From positions 62,001-126,000 of the forward strand of contig DCYB01000012.1 in assembly GCA_002331385.1 (NCBI GenBank): a stretch of 64,000 bases of DNA, read 5' to 3'. Position numbers and translations under genes: made by a program. The notes below the pieces were generated by a model. The model saw only the letters and a list, made by a program, of their open reading frames with translations, was not told the origin of the DNA and made no database searches. Positions 53,008-61,901 of the stretch are shown here, in pieces; positions within the stretch are counted from its first letter, which is position 1; every line of letters begins with the position of its first letter. The stretch comes from Comamonadaceae bacterium UBA2121. Its GTDB lineage: Bacteria > Pseudomonadota > Gammaproteobacteria > Burkholderiales > Burkholderiaceae_C.

Positions 53008-53898
53008 TCAGCGCACCTCGCTGGGAGACACACCAAACCGCTTGCGAAATGCAGTCGCGAAATGCGCCGGGCTGTAACCCACACGGTAGGCGACCGTGGA
53101 AACGTTCAACTCTTCACTGCACAGCAGTCGATGTGCCTCGCGCAAGCGATACTCCTGCAGGTATTCGAATACGCTCGCACCGAAGACGCTGCGAAATCCC
53201 TGCGTGAGCTTGCGCCGGTTCATTCCCGCGGTGTGGGCCAATTCCTCCAGCGTAGGCGGATTGTCAAGAAACGCGATCAGACGATCGCGCGCACTGTGGA
53301 TTCGCTCGACTTCCATACTGGTAACGCGCGGCACTTCGCCAGCCCTACGGTCATCGGCCAGGAATTGCATTCCGAGCGCCGTCAATTCCAGCGCTTTGCC
53401 TCCGAGATAGAGATCGCGTGTGCCACCTTTCAACTGACAGGTGGCGATCTGTGACGCCACCACCTGAAGCGCTCGTGGCGCAGGAAAACTCACCAGCCTT
53501 GGATCACCCCCGGCGCGTGGCTGCAGAGGCTTTGGCAACCAGTCGCAGGCGCCACAACACGACGGCTCCTTGAACTGCACTATCGTGTAGCGCAGCGGAT
53601 GGTCTGTGCCATAGACCTGCGCCGATGTGAAATCTCCTTCATTGGCGATCATGCACAGCGACGGCCCATTCATCACACTGTCCTGCTGTCCTGGCACTCT
53701 GCAACGCAAGCTCCCGCTTTGCACCAACACCAATCGCAAACCGCACTCCAAGGGTTCCTCGTACCAAGCTTCACTGGGGGAACGGTAGGTACCGGTCCGC
53801 AAAGTCAAATCCGGGCTGATATGTGAAATACCAGGTTGATGACCCGATGCGACCGACTGGCCGCCTGTTTCCCTGGAAGCAATGATGGTGATGCTCAT
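53008..53898 (-). CDS. pchR: AraC-family regulator PchR
   Basis: 296 residues, the same as P. aeruginosa PchR. The N-terminal part should sense the ferric siderophore in the cytoplasm; the C-terminal AraC domain (residues about 195-296) has NPPTLEELAHTAGMNRRKLT and VAYRVGYSPAHFATAFRKRFG, both helix-turn-helix units. The ATG at 53898 (MSITIIAS) follows AGGA at a normal distance; the frame runs on to 54132 across the divergent promoter without support. It is divergent from pchD and should activate all three operons when iron is short. Confidence 0.92.
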   Translation of the reverse strand: MSITIIASRETGGQSVASGHQPGISHISPDLTLRTGTYRSPSEAWYEEPLECGLRLVLVQSGSLRCRVPGQQDSVMNGPSLCMIANEGDFTSAQVYGTDHPLRYTIVQFKEPSCCGACDWLPKPLQPRAGGDPRLVSFPAPRALQVVASQIATCQLKGGTRDLYLGGKALELTALGMQFLADDRRAGEVPRVTSMEVERIHSARDRLIAFLDNPPTLEELAHTAGMNRRKLTQGFRSVFGASVFEYLQEYRLREAHRLLCSEELNVSTVAYRVGYSPAHFATAFRKRFGVSPSEVR

Positions 53899-54010
53899 GG
53901 ATGGTTCCTGACGTTGCAACGCATTCGAGATACGCGATTGAAAAGCGCGCACCTGAAATGCCGATGACCCCGCCTTCGCGCCACGGCACCACATTGCCCC
54001 TCGAGCCAAT

Positions 54011-54033
54011 GGAAAAGTTCCGCAACCGAAAGA
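54011..54033 (+). promoter_or_regulatory. Putative PchR box of pchDCBA
   Basis: GGAAAAGTTCCGCAACCGAA followed by AGA matches the pchE element at 18 of 23 positions and lies 30 bases upstream of the Fur box, as at pchE. It is in the pchR-pchD intergenic region. Confidence 0.6.
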
Positions 54034-54063
54034 AGGAAGTGAATGACTGCAATCTTCTTTGTT

Positions 54064-54082
54064 GATAATAATTCTCATTAAC
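54064..54082. promoter_or_regulatory. Fur box in the pchR-pchD intergenic region
   Basis: GATAATAATTCTCATTAAC matches the Fur consensus at 15 of 19 positions. It is 21 bases upstream of the pchD ATG and could also affect pchR. Confidence 0.78.
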
Positions 54083-54103
54083 TTGCAAATCAACATAACC
54101 GGT

Positions 54104-55744
54104 ATGTCCATGCAGCCTTTGCCACCTGTCACTCACGACATCGCCGATTGGCCAGAGAAATTCGCCCAGCAATACATCACCTCCGGTCATTGGCGTGACG
54201 AGACCTTCGACCAGTGCTTTGCAGAAGTCGCCACACATCACCCACAGCGAACTGCCATCACCGAGATGAATGGCGAGGTGACGTACGAGGACTTGTTGTA
54301 TCGCGTCCGCTGTTTGGCCAACGGGCTGCGCCACAGCGGATTGGTGGTGGGCGATAACGTCGTTGTGCACTTACCCAACGGGGTCGAATTTGTAGAAACA
54401 TGTCTCGCGCTGTTCCAGTTGGGCGTACGGCCCGTATTGGCGCTCCCTGCCCACCGGCAGCATGAAATCGAAGGGTTCTGCCGTTTCGCTGACGCCAAGG
54501 CCTACATTTGCGCCCCTCACGCCGACGGCTTTGATCCCGAACCTCTCGCGCTGCATCTGCTGCACGAAAAATTCTGCGCGTTGGCGATTGTTCATGGCGA
54601 CGCAACCGCTCCATTGATCGCGGCCGCAGCGTTGCGCAAAGCGCCACCGCTTGTCGAGAGCGCAAGCCGAGCGCAAGACGTCGCCTGCTTCCAACTTTCA
54701 GGCGGAACCACAGGGCTGCCCAAGCTCATTCCGCGTCGCCATCGTGAGTATCTCTACAACGTGCGTACATGCATGGAACTCAGTGGCTTCAATACAGAAA
54801 CCGTGTACCTCGCCGCATTGCCGATGGCGCACAACTTCACGCTATGCTGCCCCGGTGTCATGGGAGCGCTCCTTGCTGGGGCACGCGTTGTGGCAAGCAT
54901 TCAGCCCGACGCGCAGCATTGTTTTACCTGGATCGAGCGCGAACGCGTGACCCATACATCGCTCGTGCCACCCCTCGCGCTGCTCTGGATGGATGCGCAG
55001 CGAGAGCGTCGTGCAGATCTCTCCAGCCTGCGCGTGCTGCAAGTAGGAGGCGCGCGGTTGCCCGACAACGCAGCCCGGCGTGTCATGCCGACACTCGGCT
55101 GCCAGCTTCAGCAAGTCATGGGAATGGCGGAAGGACTGATCTGCTGCACCCGCCTCGACGATCCGCAAGAGCGGGTGACCAGCACACAGGGACGCCCGAT
55201 CTCTCCGTCGGATGAGATCAGAGTCGTGAATTCGCAAGGGCAGGAGGTGGCATGCGGAGAGGTAGGTGAACTGCAAGTCCGAGGCCCCTACACGATGCGT
55301 GGCTACTACAGGCTACCGGAGCACAACGCTCACGCGTTCACGCACGATGGCTTCTTCCGCACGGGTGATCGGGTCAGCATCACGGCCGAGGGCCATGTCG
55401 TGGTTGAAGGACGTGACAAAGATCAGATCAACCGCGGAGGTGAAAAGGTGGCAGCGGAAGAAATCGAGAACTTGCTGCTTGCCCATCCTCAGGTTCACGA
55501 CGCTGCGGTGGTGGCAATGAATGACCAGCTCATGGGCGAACGTATCTGTGCATTCGTTGTCCCCCGCGAACCTGCCCCCACCTCCATGCGTCTGAAGCTT
55601 TTCCTTCACAGCCAGGGCATTGCGGCCTTCAAAATCCCGGACCGAATCGAGCTGATTCACGCCTTTCCACAGACAGGCATCGGTAAAACCAGCAAAAAGG
55701 AACTGCGCGATCAGCTCCGCAAAAGCTTGGAGGCACGATTGTGA
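54104..55744 (+). CDS. pchD: Salicylate-AMP ligase PchD
   Basis: A 546-residue stand-alone aryl-adenylating enzyme; PchD has 547. It activates salicylate and loads it on the PchE aryl carrier. The ATP motif is FQLSGGTTGLPKLIPRRH near residue 195, with GYYRLPEHNAHAFT, RTGDRVSI and RGGEKVAAEEIENLL later. The ATG at 54104 is used, with a second at 54110; the frame continues upstream through the Fur box, which cannot be coding in practice. It overlaps pchC by GTGA. Confidence 0.93.
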   Translation: MSMQPLPPVTHDIADWPEKFAQQYITSGHWRDETFDQCFAEVATHHPQRTAITEMNGEVTYEDLLYRVRCLANGLRHSGLVVGDNVVVHLPNGVEFVETCLALFQLGVRPVLALPAHRQHEIEGFCRFADAKAYICAPHADGFDPEPLALHLLHEKFCALAIVHGDATAPLIAAAALRKAPPLVESASRAQDVACFQLSGGTTGLPKLIPRRHREYLYNVRTCMELSGFNTETVYLAALPMAHNFTLCCPGVMGALLAGARVVASIQPDAQHCFTWIERERVTHTSLVPPLALLWMDAQRERRADLSSLRVLQVGGARLPDNAARRVMPTLGCQLQQVMGMAEGLICCTRLDDPQERVTSTQGRPISPSDEIRVVNSQGQEVACGEVGELQVRGPYTMRGYYRLPEHNAHAFTHDGFFRTGDRVSITAEGHVVVEGRDKDQINRGGEKVAAEEIENLLLAHPQVHDAAVVAMNDQLMGERICAFVVPREPAPTSMRLKLFLHSQGIAAFKIPDRIELIHAFPQTGIGKTSKKELRDQLRKSLEARL

Positions 55745-56526
55745 AAACGGCTGTCGATCCTCGCTGGGTTCGTCACCACCGCATCACGCCCTCACCCCAG
55801 ATGCGATTGGTGTGCTTTGCACACGCTGGTGGAAGCGCAAGCTATTTTCGTCATTGGGTCGGGCAACTGCCACGCAACGTCGATCTGCTCGCCGTTCAAT
55901 ATCCGGGGCGCGAAGATCGCTTCAACGAAACCTGCATGACATCCGTCTCCAGAATGGCCATGCAAGCGGGCCTTGCGCTTCAGGCCTATGGCGATGTGCC
56001 GCTGATCCTCTTCGGGCACAGCATGGGCGCGGTCATCGCCTATGAAACCGCGCTGTGGCTGGAGAAGGCCGGCCAAGGCGCGCTTCACCTGTTTGTGTCG
56101 GGACATCCCGCTCCGCATCTGCAACGCGCGAGCCAATTGCATCTGGCAGACGATGCCTCCTTGCTGGCCGATGTTCTGCGCCAGAACGGCGCGGCCCAAC
56201 ACGCGTTGCAGAGCCCTGAGCTCAGCAAACTGTTCCTGCCTATCCTGCGCAGCGACTACCAAGCGTTGGAAACCTATCACCGCGCAAGCACTGAGGCTCT
56301 GGCTTGCAATGTCGATGTCGTAGCCGGCACGCATGACAGCGAGATTTCCGGATTGGAAGCACAAGGTTGGCAACAGGCTAGCCACCGGGTAGCAAACATT
56401 ACAAGGTTTGCCGGAGGCCATTTCTATCTGAATGACCAATACCCGGCACTGATACAGCACGTCCTGCGGCGTGCGCAATACAACGCATTTCACGGCGAAA
56501 GGACAGGCAGCAATGAAACAGCCTGA
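55741..56526 (+). CDS. pchC: Type II thioesterase PchC
   Basis: A 261-residue editing thioesterase that removes wrong groups from the PchE/PchF carriers. The nucleophile motif is LFGHSMGAVIAYE (Ser about residue 101), and GGHFYLNDQY holds the catalytic His. It begins with GTG overlapping the pchD stop and ends 14 bases inside pchB, so the operon is tightly coupled. Confidence 0.92.
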   Translation: MKTAVDPRWVRHHRITPSPQMRLVCFAHAGGSASYFRHWVGQLPRNVDLLAVQYPGREDRFNETCMTSVSRMAMQAGLALQAYGDVPLILFGHSMGAVIAYETALWLEKAGQGALHLFVSGHPAPHLQRASQLHLADDASLLADVLRQNGAAQHALQSPELSKLFLPILRSDYQALETYHRASTEALACNVDVVAGTHDSEISGLEAQGWQQASHRVANITRFAGGHFYLNDQYPALIQHVLRRAQYNAFHGERTGSNETA

Positions 56527-56818
56527 AGACTGCAGTGATCTCCTCGACGTGCGCGAGGCCATCGATCAGATTGACCACAGCATCGTGGAGGGCCTCGCGT
56601 TGAGAATGAAATATGTTCATGCCGCATCGCGCTTCAAACCCGATCTGGCCAGCATTCCAGCACCCGAACGTGTATCTACCATGCTGGTCAAACGTGGCGA
56701 ATGGGCCGCGGAACGCCAATTGGAGCCCGCGTTCATCAAAGGCCTTTTCTCATCGATTATTCACTGGTACATCGCGCAACAGATCCAGTACCGAGTCCGG
56801 CAAGAGGCCCGATCATGA
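56513..56818 (+). CDS. pchB: Isochorismate pyruvate lyase PchB
   Basis: A 101-residue AroQ-fold enzyme, the same length as P. aeruginosa PchB, releasing pyruvate from isochorismate to give salicylate. DLLDVREAIDQIDHSIVEGL and MKYVHAASRFKPDL are conserved active-site helices. The ATG at 56513 follows AGGACAGG. It overlaps pchC and pchA. Confidence 0.93.
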   Translation: MKQPEDCSDLLDVREAIDQIDHSIVEGLALRMKYVHAASRFKPDLASIPAPERVSTMLVKRGEWAAERQLEPAFIKGLFSSIIHWYIAQQIQYRVRQEARS

Positions 56819-58215
56819 AGTCCCTCGCACTCGCACCTGCCGCCGAACGACTACTGGAGAAAACCTTTTCAACTGCCGTCGCGCGTGCCCGTTCATTACA
56901 ACGCACGGTACTTGCAACTGCATCATTTGAAATCCCGCCATTGCACCCGTTGGAGGTATTGCGGAAGTGGGATGACGACGTAACACCTTGGCTGTTCTGG
57001 CAATGCAAAGACACAGGCGCCAGCTTTCTGGCATGGGCCCGTGCACTGGAACTGCAAGCCCAAGGCGAACATCGCTTTTCAGAGATCGACAAACAATGGC
57101 GAGCACTTTGTGCCGAAGCATGCACAGATGGCCCAATCCCCCCGCGGCTCTGCGGCGGATTCCGTTTCGATACGGCTTCACAAAGGGAGGATCACTGGCT
57201 CCCGTTCGCCGACGCCAGCCTAATGGTGGGCAGCATTGTTTTCCTGCAGCAGGAGGGCAAACACTACATGCTGTGCCAGCATATGGTGAGCGAAGCCGAC
57301 AACGCATCCCAGCTCACAAGCCATTTCGCTGAGCGCTATCTGCACTCCGTGTCATCGTGCTCCCCATCACCCGTCAGCGCGACAAACGTCGAAACGCTGA
57401 ATGCGCACAACCGGGATCGCGGCGACTGGGAACAAAAGGTACGCGACGCGATCTGCACCATTCAAGAGGATGTCATCCAGAAAGTGGTACTGGCGCGCTC
57501 CCAGATTCTGCCCCCGCGCGATCGGCACGCCGCCGATGTTCTTGCCGCTCTGCTGCGACGCCAAGAGGGCGCATTCGTATACGGATGCCGAAGGGGCAAC
57601 TGCTATTTTGTGGGGGCATCGCCCGAGCGACTGGTCAGACTCGAAGACCAGATCGTCTCGACGCAAGCGTTGGCCGGAACCGCTGCGCGCAGCAATCACC
57701 CATCGGAAGACGCCCGCCTCGCGCATCAACTGCTGCACAGTGAAAAAGACCTTCAGGAGCACCGCATCGTGGTGGAGCAGATTCGCTCAGCGCTCATTAA
57801 GTGCTGCGAAAATCTCAGCGTCCCCGAGCGCCCCGTAATCACGCGGCTCAATCGCCTCCAACACCTCAACACGCCCATCTCCGGTCGAGCCTCGCGCAGT
57901 TCGAGCATATTGGAGCTAGCCCAGCAACTTCACCCCACTCCCGCAGTCGCAGGCTATCCAAAAACAAAGGCACTTGAATACATTCGCACCCACGAACAAC
58001 AAGACAGAGGCTGGTACGCCGCGCCGCTGGGCTGGATCGACGCTCACAACGAAGGCGATTTTCTGGTCGCGCTGCGCTGTGCACTTTTCACGCCTCATGG
58101 ATCGCACCTGTACGCTGGCTGCGGAATTGTGCAGGACTCCAACCCCGGCAAGGAGTTTGAAGAAACCAACATCAAACTGTGGGCCATGCTCAATGCGTTG
58201 GAATCAAAGTGCTAG
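56815..58215 (+). CDS. pchA: Isochorismate synthase PchA
   Basis: A 466-residue chorismate-utilising enzyme converting chorismate to isochorismate. ALAGTAARSNHPSEDA and LLHSEKDLQEHRIVVEQI are the chorismate-binding core and its Glu-bearing segment; the C-terminal LYAGCGIVQDSNPGKEFEET is conserved. The ATG overlaps the pchB stop (ATGA). The stop is only 8 bases from the right-hand IS, so the island ends just at the end of this gene. PchA of P. aeruginosa has 476 residues. Confidence 0.94.
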   Translation: MKSLALAPAAERLLEKTFSTAVARARSLQRTVLATASFEIPPLHPLEVLRKWDDDVTPWLFWQCKDTGASFLAWARALELQAQGEHRFSEIDKQWRALCAEACTDGPIPPRLCGGFRFDTASQREDHWLPFADASLMVGSIVFLQQEGKHYMLCQHMVSEADNASQLTSHFAERYLHSVSSCSPSPVSATNVETLNAHNRDRGDWEQKVRDAICTIQEDVIQKVVLARSQILPPRDRHAADVLAALLRRQEGAFVYGCRRGNCYFVGASPERLVRLEDQIVSTQALAGTAARSNHPSEDARLAHQLLHSEKDLQEHRIVVEQIRSALIKCCENLSVPERPVITRLNRLQHLNTPISGRASRSSSILELAQQLHPTPAVAGYPKTKALEYIRTHEQQDRGWYAAPLGWIDAHNEGDFLVALRCALFTPHGSHLYAGCGIVQDSNPGKEFEETNIKLWAMLNALESKC

Positions 58216-58248
58216 TGTCGAAGTGAACCGCGCCGGTAATCGAGGAGG

Positions 58249-59172
58249 CTACGTGGTTAAAGTGATGTCCTGTACACGGGCCTGCGCGACGGTTTGATCG
58301 CTGAAGTATTTTGCTTCAGCTTCCATGGGTGGAATGTTGCCAATGGGTTCAAGCAGTCGTTGCGTATTGAACCAATGCACCCACTCCAGGGTGGCCAGTT
58401 CCAGTTGCTGGCGTGACTGCCACGGCCCCTGGCGCTTGATGACCTCGGTTTTGTACAGCCCGTAGATCGTCTCGGCCAGCGCGTTGTCGTAAGCATCGCC
58501 GGTGGAGCCCACCGATGCGAGCACGCCCGCTTCGTGTAATCGCTGGCTGTAGCGCAGAGACAGGTATTGGACTCCCCTGTCGCCATGGTGGGTGAGCATG
58601 CCCGGCTCGGGTTGGCGTGCGTGCAGTGCCTGCTCCAACGCATCGAGCACAAAGTCCGTGGTCATGCGTGCGCTCGTCTGTCAGCCAACGATGCGCCGGG
58701 CAAAGACGTCGGTGACGAAGGCCGCGTACAACCAGCCCTGCCAGGTGGACACATAGGTGAAGTCCACCACCCACAGCGGGTTGGGGCGCTGGGCATGAAA
58801 GTGGCGCTGCACCCGATCGAGCGGGCATGCGCCAGCGCTGCCCGCCACCGTTGTACGCACACGCTTGCCGCGGCGCGCGCCTTCCAGGCCCAGGTGCTTC
58901 ATCAGGCGCTCCACCGTGCAGCGAGCAAGCACAAGGCCTTCATGCTGAAGCTGGCGCCACACCTTGCGCCCACCGTAGACTCGCCAGTTCTGCTGAAACA
59001 CACGCTCGATCTGGGGCGGCAGTTGAGCATCGCGCCGGGCCCGGTTGCTGAGTAACCCGTGATCGCGTTGGCGCGCTGCGTGACGCCGGTAGCACGAGGG
59101 GGCCAACTGCACAACTGTGCAGATGGGCTCGACCCCGTAAGTGCCTCGGTGCTCGTCGACAAAGCGCTTCAT
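58249..59172 (-). pseudogene. IS3 OrfB of copy 2, interrupted by TGA
   Basis: Nearly identical to OrfB of copy 1. The frame is the same before and after 58681, where TGG (Trp, VGWQTS in copy 1) has become TGA. The first part has NPLWVVDFTYV with the full motif; the second has the remaining catalytic Asp and Glu. One base change inactivates it. Confidence 0.9.
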
Positions 59173-59442
59173 TTCTTCAAATTGCGGTCGAGCTCCGCTT
59201 GGGCGAAAAATGCGCTCTTGGATTCAACCCGTCGCTGCATCACCTTTGATAAAAGAGTGCAACGAGGAAAAATTCATGGCGAGATTGGGACGTCCGGGGC
59301 TTTCGGATACGCAAAGGCGAGACTTGTGGGAGCGATGGAAGGCGGGTGATTCCATCAGCGACGAGTAGTGCTCTCGGCACTCGTGCACCATGCGAGCTGC
59401 GCGCTCGCGCACTTCGGGTGAGTACTTGGTTTGATTTGCCAT
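59169..59442 (-). pseudogene. IS3 OrfA of copy 2, interrupted
   Basis: The start MANQTKYSPEVRERAARMVHE and about 28 codons match copy 1, then the frame enters foreign DNA at about 59355. The last 16 or so codons (AELDRNLKK) resume at about 59217. The middle, with the leucine-zipper region, is lost. Confidence 0.88.
59218..59355 (+). mobile_element. Fragment of an IS30-type element inside IS3 copy 2
   Basis: An ATG at 59276, opposite in direction to the host IS, opens MARLGRPGLSDTQRRDLWERW, the N-terminus of IS30-family transposases. It is cut after about 27 codons. Only the 5' end of the element remains, with about 58 bases before the start codon; this indicates insertion followed by deletion. 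Confidence 0.75.
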
Positions 59443-59689
59443 GGGCTCTATCCTCTCAGAGTGTTGAGCCTCCTCGATTCCCGGTGCGGTTCAGCATGAA
59501 TCACACCGACTTCAGTGCCGGCCAGGATGCTGAAATGCAGGTATCAGCCTGCACGGGATTGGCAGTCCGCCACTAGTAGTGCGCCTGCGCTTCTGCTGGC
59601 AGTCTATGCCTTATGCGTTCCAACGGTCGGTCGCGCTGCAACCGATGAACTCAGGGCTGTATTGCTGGCTCCCAGGTTTCACACGTTTT

Positions 59690-59908
59690 CCATGGCCCGC
59701 GCATTGCGAAAAACATCCGGACGACAATCGCCTGACACGCGTGAAGCCGACACCGGAGGGCAAAAATTTCGTCGAGAAGGTCTACGGCACCCGCGTAGAA
59801 TTCATGGCAAGAATGCTCCAGGGCATTCCAGCCAAGAACATCCCCGTCATCATCTCCGGTTTGCGCCGTATGTCCGAAAACCTCGGCGACATGCACCCCT
59901 TGCCCTGA
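59690..59908 (+). pseudogene. MarR-type regulator remnant
   Basis: The frame ends with HPDDNRLTRVKPTPEGKNFV then EKVYGTRVEFMARMLQGIPA, which is the wing and C-terminal helices of a MarR protein. The recognition-helix part expected upstream is not found in any frame between here and the IS at 59493. It is probably the stump of a gene cut when the island arrived. Confidence 0.6.
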
Positions 59909-60431
59909 AGTCCGTCAGACTCGGGTGCGGTCGGTTTTGCGGCGCGTACGCGCAACGTGTTGTGCCTTGAATAGGTTGTCGCTGACAGCGGCAGCGGCTC
60001 TGCACTAGCCATCTTCCAGCATCAACTCCACATCCATGACGCTGCTGACAGGCAGCCCGTTTCTTTCGGCAAGAGGCGGACGCGCCCAGGTTTCGTCTCG
60101 CACGGCTTGCTTTGGCACGGGCAAAACACCCCGCCCGACTCGCGATGTAGTTCAAAAACACACTCGCAACGCCACTTCATAAGTTACACATTTGGCACAG
60201 CTTCAGCATTTGCTCTGATTTCAGCTTGCTGACCAGACGGATGCGCGGAGCACGCAATGGCTTTGCGTTCCTACATGCAACTCGCCCGTTGCGAAGACTA
60301 TTCCAGCGACTCCCAAGGGAAAAAAAGCGGATGGGCGGTCCTTATCGCGCGACATACGGCCTTCGGAAAATTCCTATCCGCCGATAAACTTACACGAATA
60401 CATTTACATACTCCAACAATAGTCGCACTTT
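59909..60431. other. Gap before the minor-pilin operon
   Basis: No convincing gene. A short minus-strand open stretch (about 60007-60152, ending ERNGLPVSSVMDVELMLEDG) reads like a protein C-terminus but has no start or known match by eye. A possible sigma-54 promoter lies at 60192. The last 150 bases are AT-richer than the rest and presumably hold the pilE promoter. Confidence 0.4.
60192..60208 (+). promoter_or_regulatory. Possible sigma-54 promoter for the pilin operon
   Basis: TTGGCACAGCTTCAGCA has the -24 TGGCAC and a GC at the right spacing, but lacks the TT before the -12 GC. It is about 225 bases before pilE, which is rather far. Pilin genes are often sigma-54/PilR controlled. Confidence 0.3.
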
Positions 60432-60878
60432 ATGTCAATCACCCACTTTGAAAGTTACATTTATAGGCGCTCAAAGGGCTTTACGCTGATTGAGGTGATG
60501 ATCGTTGTTGCGTTGATTGCCATCCTGTCCATGATTGCCGTGCCTTCGTACAAGGACTATGTGCTTCGGGGGCAGGTAGCAGAAGGAACCGCAGGTCTCC
60601 AAATGCTCCAGGCAGACATGGAGCGCCACTACCAAAACTACAGGACATACGCCAAGTCCGGGTCGGTAGAAACTCCCTGCGCCACCAATCCGAAGGCAGG
60701 ACAGTTCTCCCTGTCCTGCACGGAAACGCCGACAGCATCCGCGTACACCCTTCAAGCGGTCGGCAGAGGCCTGACCTACACGGTCAATCAAGAAAACGTT
60801 CGCACCACCACGAGCACCGTTTCGGGTTGGCCCACGTGTGCTACCGGATGGGCGCTCAAGAAGGGGCAATCATGCTGA
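60432..60878 (+). CDS. pilE: Type IV pilin-like protein PilE
   Basis: A 148-residue prepilin: leader MSITHFESYIYRRSKG, cleavage before Phe, then FTLIEVMIVVALIAILSMIA with the essential Glu5. The C-terminal part has four cysteines (CATNP, LSC, CATG, QSC) able to form the pilin disulphides. It is exported to the inner membrane and assembled into or at the tip of the pilus. It overlaps fimT by 7 bases. In many Burkholderiales pilE is last in this cluster; here it is first. Confidence 0.9.
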   Translation: MSITHFESYIYRRSKGFTLIEVMIVVALIAILSMIAVPSYKDYVLRGQVAEGTAGLQMLQADMERHYQNYRTYAKSGSVETPCATNPKAGQFSLSCTETPTASAYTLQAVGRGLTYTVNQENVRTTTSTVSGWPTCATGWALKKGQSC

Positions 60879-61480
60879 GCAGGCGATGGCAGATTGTGCG
60901 CATGGCAGGCTTTACAGCCATTGAGTTGATGACTGCAATTGCGTTGCTCGCTATCTTGCTGGGCATTGGCGTTCCCTCTATGGTGGACTGGGTACGCAAC
61001 AACAAGGTTCGGGTGGTCGCAAACGCGCTGCAAAGCGGTATCCGAAGTGCCCAGACAGAGGCTCTTAGCCGCAGTCAACCTGTCGTGCTTGTTCTGACCA
61101 ATGCAGTCCCCACAAATATCGAAGATCTATCTGCCGTGGCAAACGGAAAATTCTGGGCCACGCTGGCGATTCCTCGGCAAGGTACTTCTGAGACTGGAGC
61201 GCTCCTGAGTACCGGGGCGCTGGGCGACGTCGCTGACGGCGTGACCATCACCGGCCCGGGCGCCATCTGTTTCAGCGCGATCGGTCGGATGACCGCTCAT
61301 ACGGAGCCAGGCCCGACAGGCGCAACTTGTAGTCTTCCCACGACCACAGCCGAAGTGTTCGATGTGGACATGACCGGAGCCAAGCGGCGACTTCGCGTGC
61401 TTGTCTCCATTGGCGGACAAGTCCGCATGTGTGACCGCGACAAGGACATTGCAACAGCTCCTGATGGGTGCCCAACATGA
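60872..61480 (+). CDS. fimT: Minor pilin FimT/FimU (GspH-like)
   Basis: A 202-residue pseudopilin. Prepilin site: MAG|FTAIELMTAIALLAILLG, with Glu5 present. VRVVANALQSGIRSAQTEALSRSQPVVL is the GspH-type helix after the membrane segment. The ATG at 60872 (MLSRRWQIV) overlaps the pilE stop; the longer frame to 60827 lies within pilE. Part of the minor-pilin initiation complex. Confidence 0.88.
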   Translation: MLSRRWQIVRMAGFTAIELMTAIALLAILLGIGVPSMVDWVRNNKVRVVANALQSGIRSAQTEALSRSQPVVLVLTNAVPTNIEDLSAVANGKFWATLAIPRQGTSETGALLSTGALGDVADGVTITGPGAICFSAIGRMTAHTEPGPTGATCSLPTTTAEVFDVDMTGAKRRLRVLVSIGGQVRMCDRDKDIATAPDGCPT

Positions 61481-61899
61481 ATTTGCACTCCACATCACCT
61501 CACTCAGTGCCCTCTGCTACACAGCAGGGCGTAGCCATGATCGAATCCATGGTTGCGGTACTGCTTTTCTCCCTCGGTGCGCTCGGTCTTATCGGGCTGC
61601 AGACGTCCGCCATCAAGATGGCCGCTGAGGCGGATGACCGCAATCGCGCCGCACTACTCGCGGATGATGCGGTCGCGTCCATGTGGCAAACGAACTCCAT
61701 CACGCTGAGCTCCAATGACCTACTGGCCTGGGAATCAGCCGTTGCAGCACAGCTTCCGAATGGCAAAGGTGAGATCACGTCGGTAAGCGATGTCAGCAAC
61801 ACTGCGGACGTGGTGATCACATGGCGCTCGCCCTCGCGGAAATCCACCGATACCAACCGCCTGTCCACACGGGTCACCCTGAACGGGCCGGACTTCTGA
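61477..61899 (+). CDS. pilV: Minor pilin PilV
   Basis: A 140-residue minor pilin with leader ending in QQG and the helix VAMIESMVAVLLFSLGALGL, Glu5 kept. It starts in the fimT stop (ATGA). IKMAAEADDRNRAALLADD is the conserved stretch after the helix. Works with PilW and PilX to prime pilus assembly. Confidence 0.88.
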   Translation: MNLHSTSPHSVPSATQQGVAMIESMVAVLLFSLGALGLIGLQTSAIKMAAEADDRNRAALLADDAVASMWQTNSITLSSNDLLAWESAVAAQLPNGKGEITSVSDVSNTADVVITWRSPSRKSTDTNRLSTRVTLNGPDF

Positions 61900-61901
61900 A
61901 G

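Larger units (their letters stand above)
58224..59493 (-). mobile_element. IS3-family insertion sequence, copy 2 (right border of island)
   Basis: A 1270-bp copy of the element at 30856-32173, in opposite orientation, so both copies read into the island. Its ends are TGAACCGC..GGTAATCGAGGAGGCT at 58224 and the complement ending at 59493. About 190 bases of orfA have been replaced by about 140 bases of an IS30-type element, and orfB has an internal TGA. No matching target repeat is seen at its own ends or between the outer ends of the two copies. Confidence 0.92.

Noticed and set aside
30504..59493. Integrative element with attL/attR at the tRNA-Ser
   Set aside because: No integrase gene and no copy of the tRNA 3' end at the right flank were found; the IS copies explain the borders better.
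60257..60451. 64-codon frame before pilE
   Set aside because: No ribosome site or motif, overlaps the pilE start, and composition looks random.
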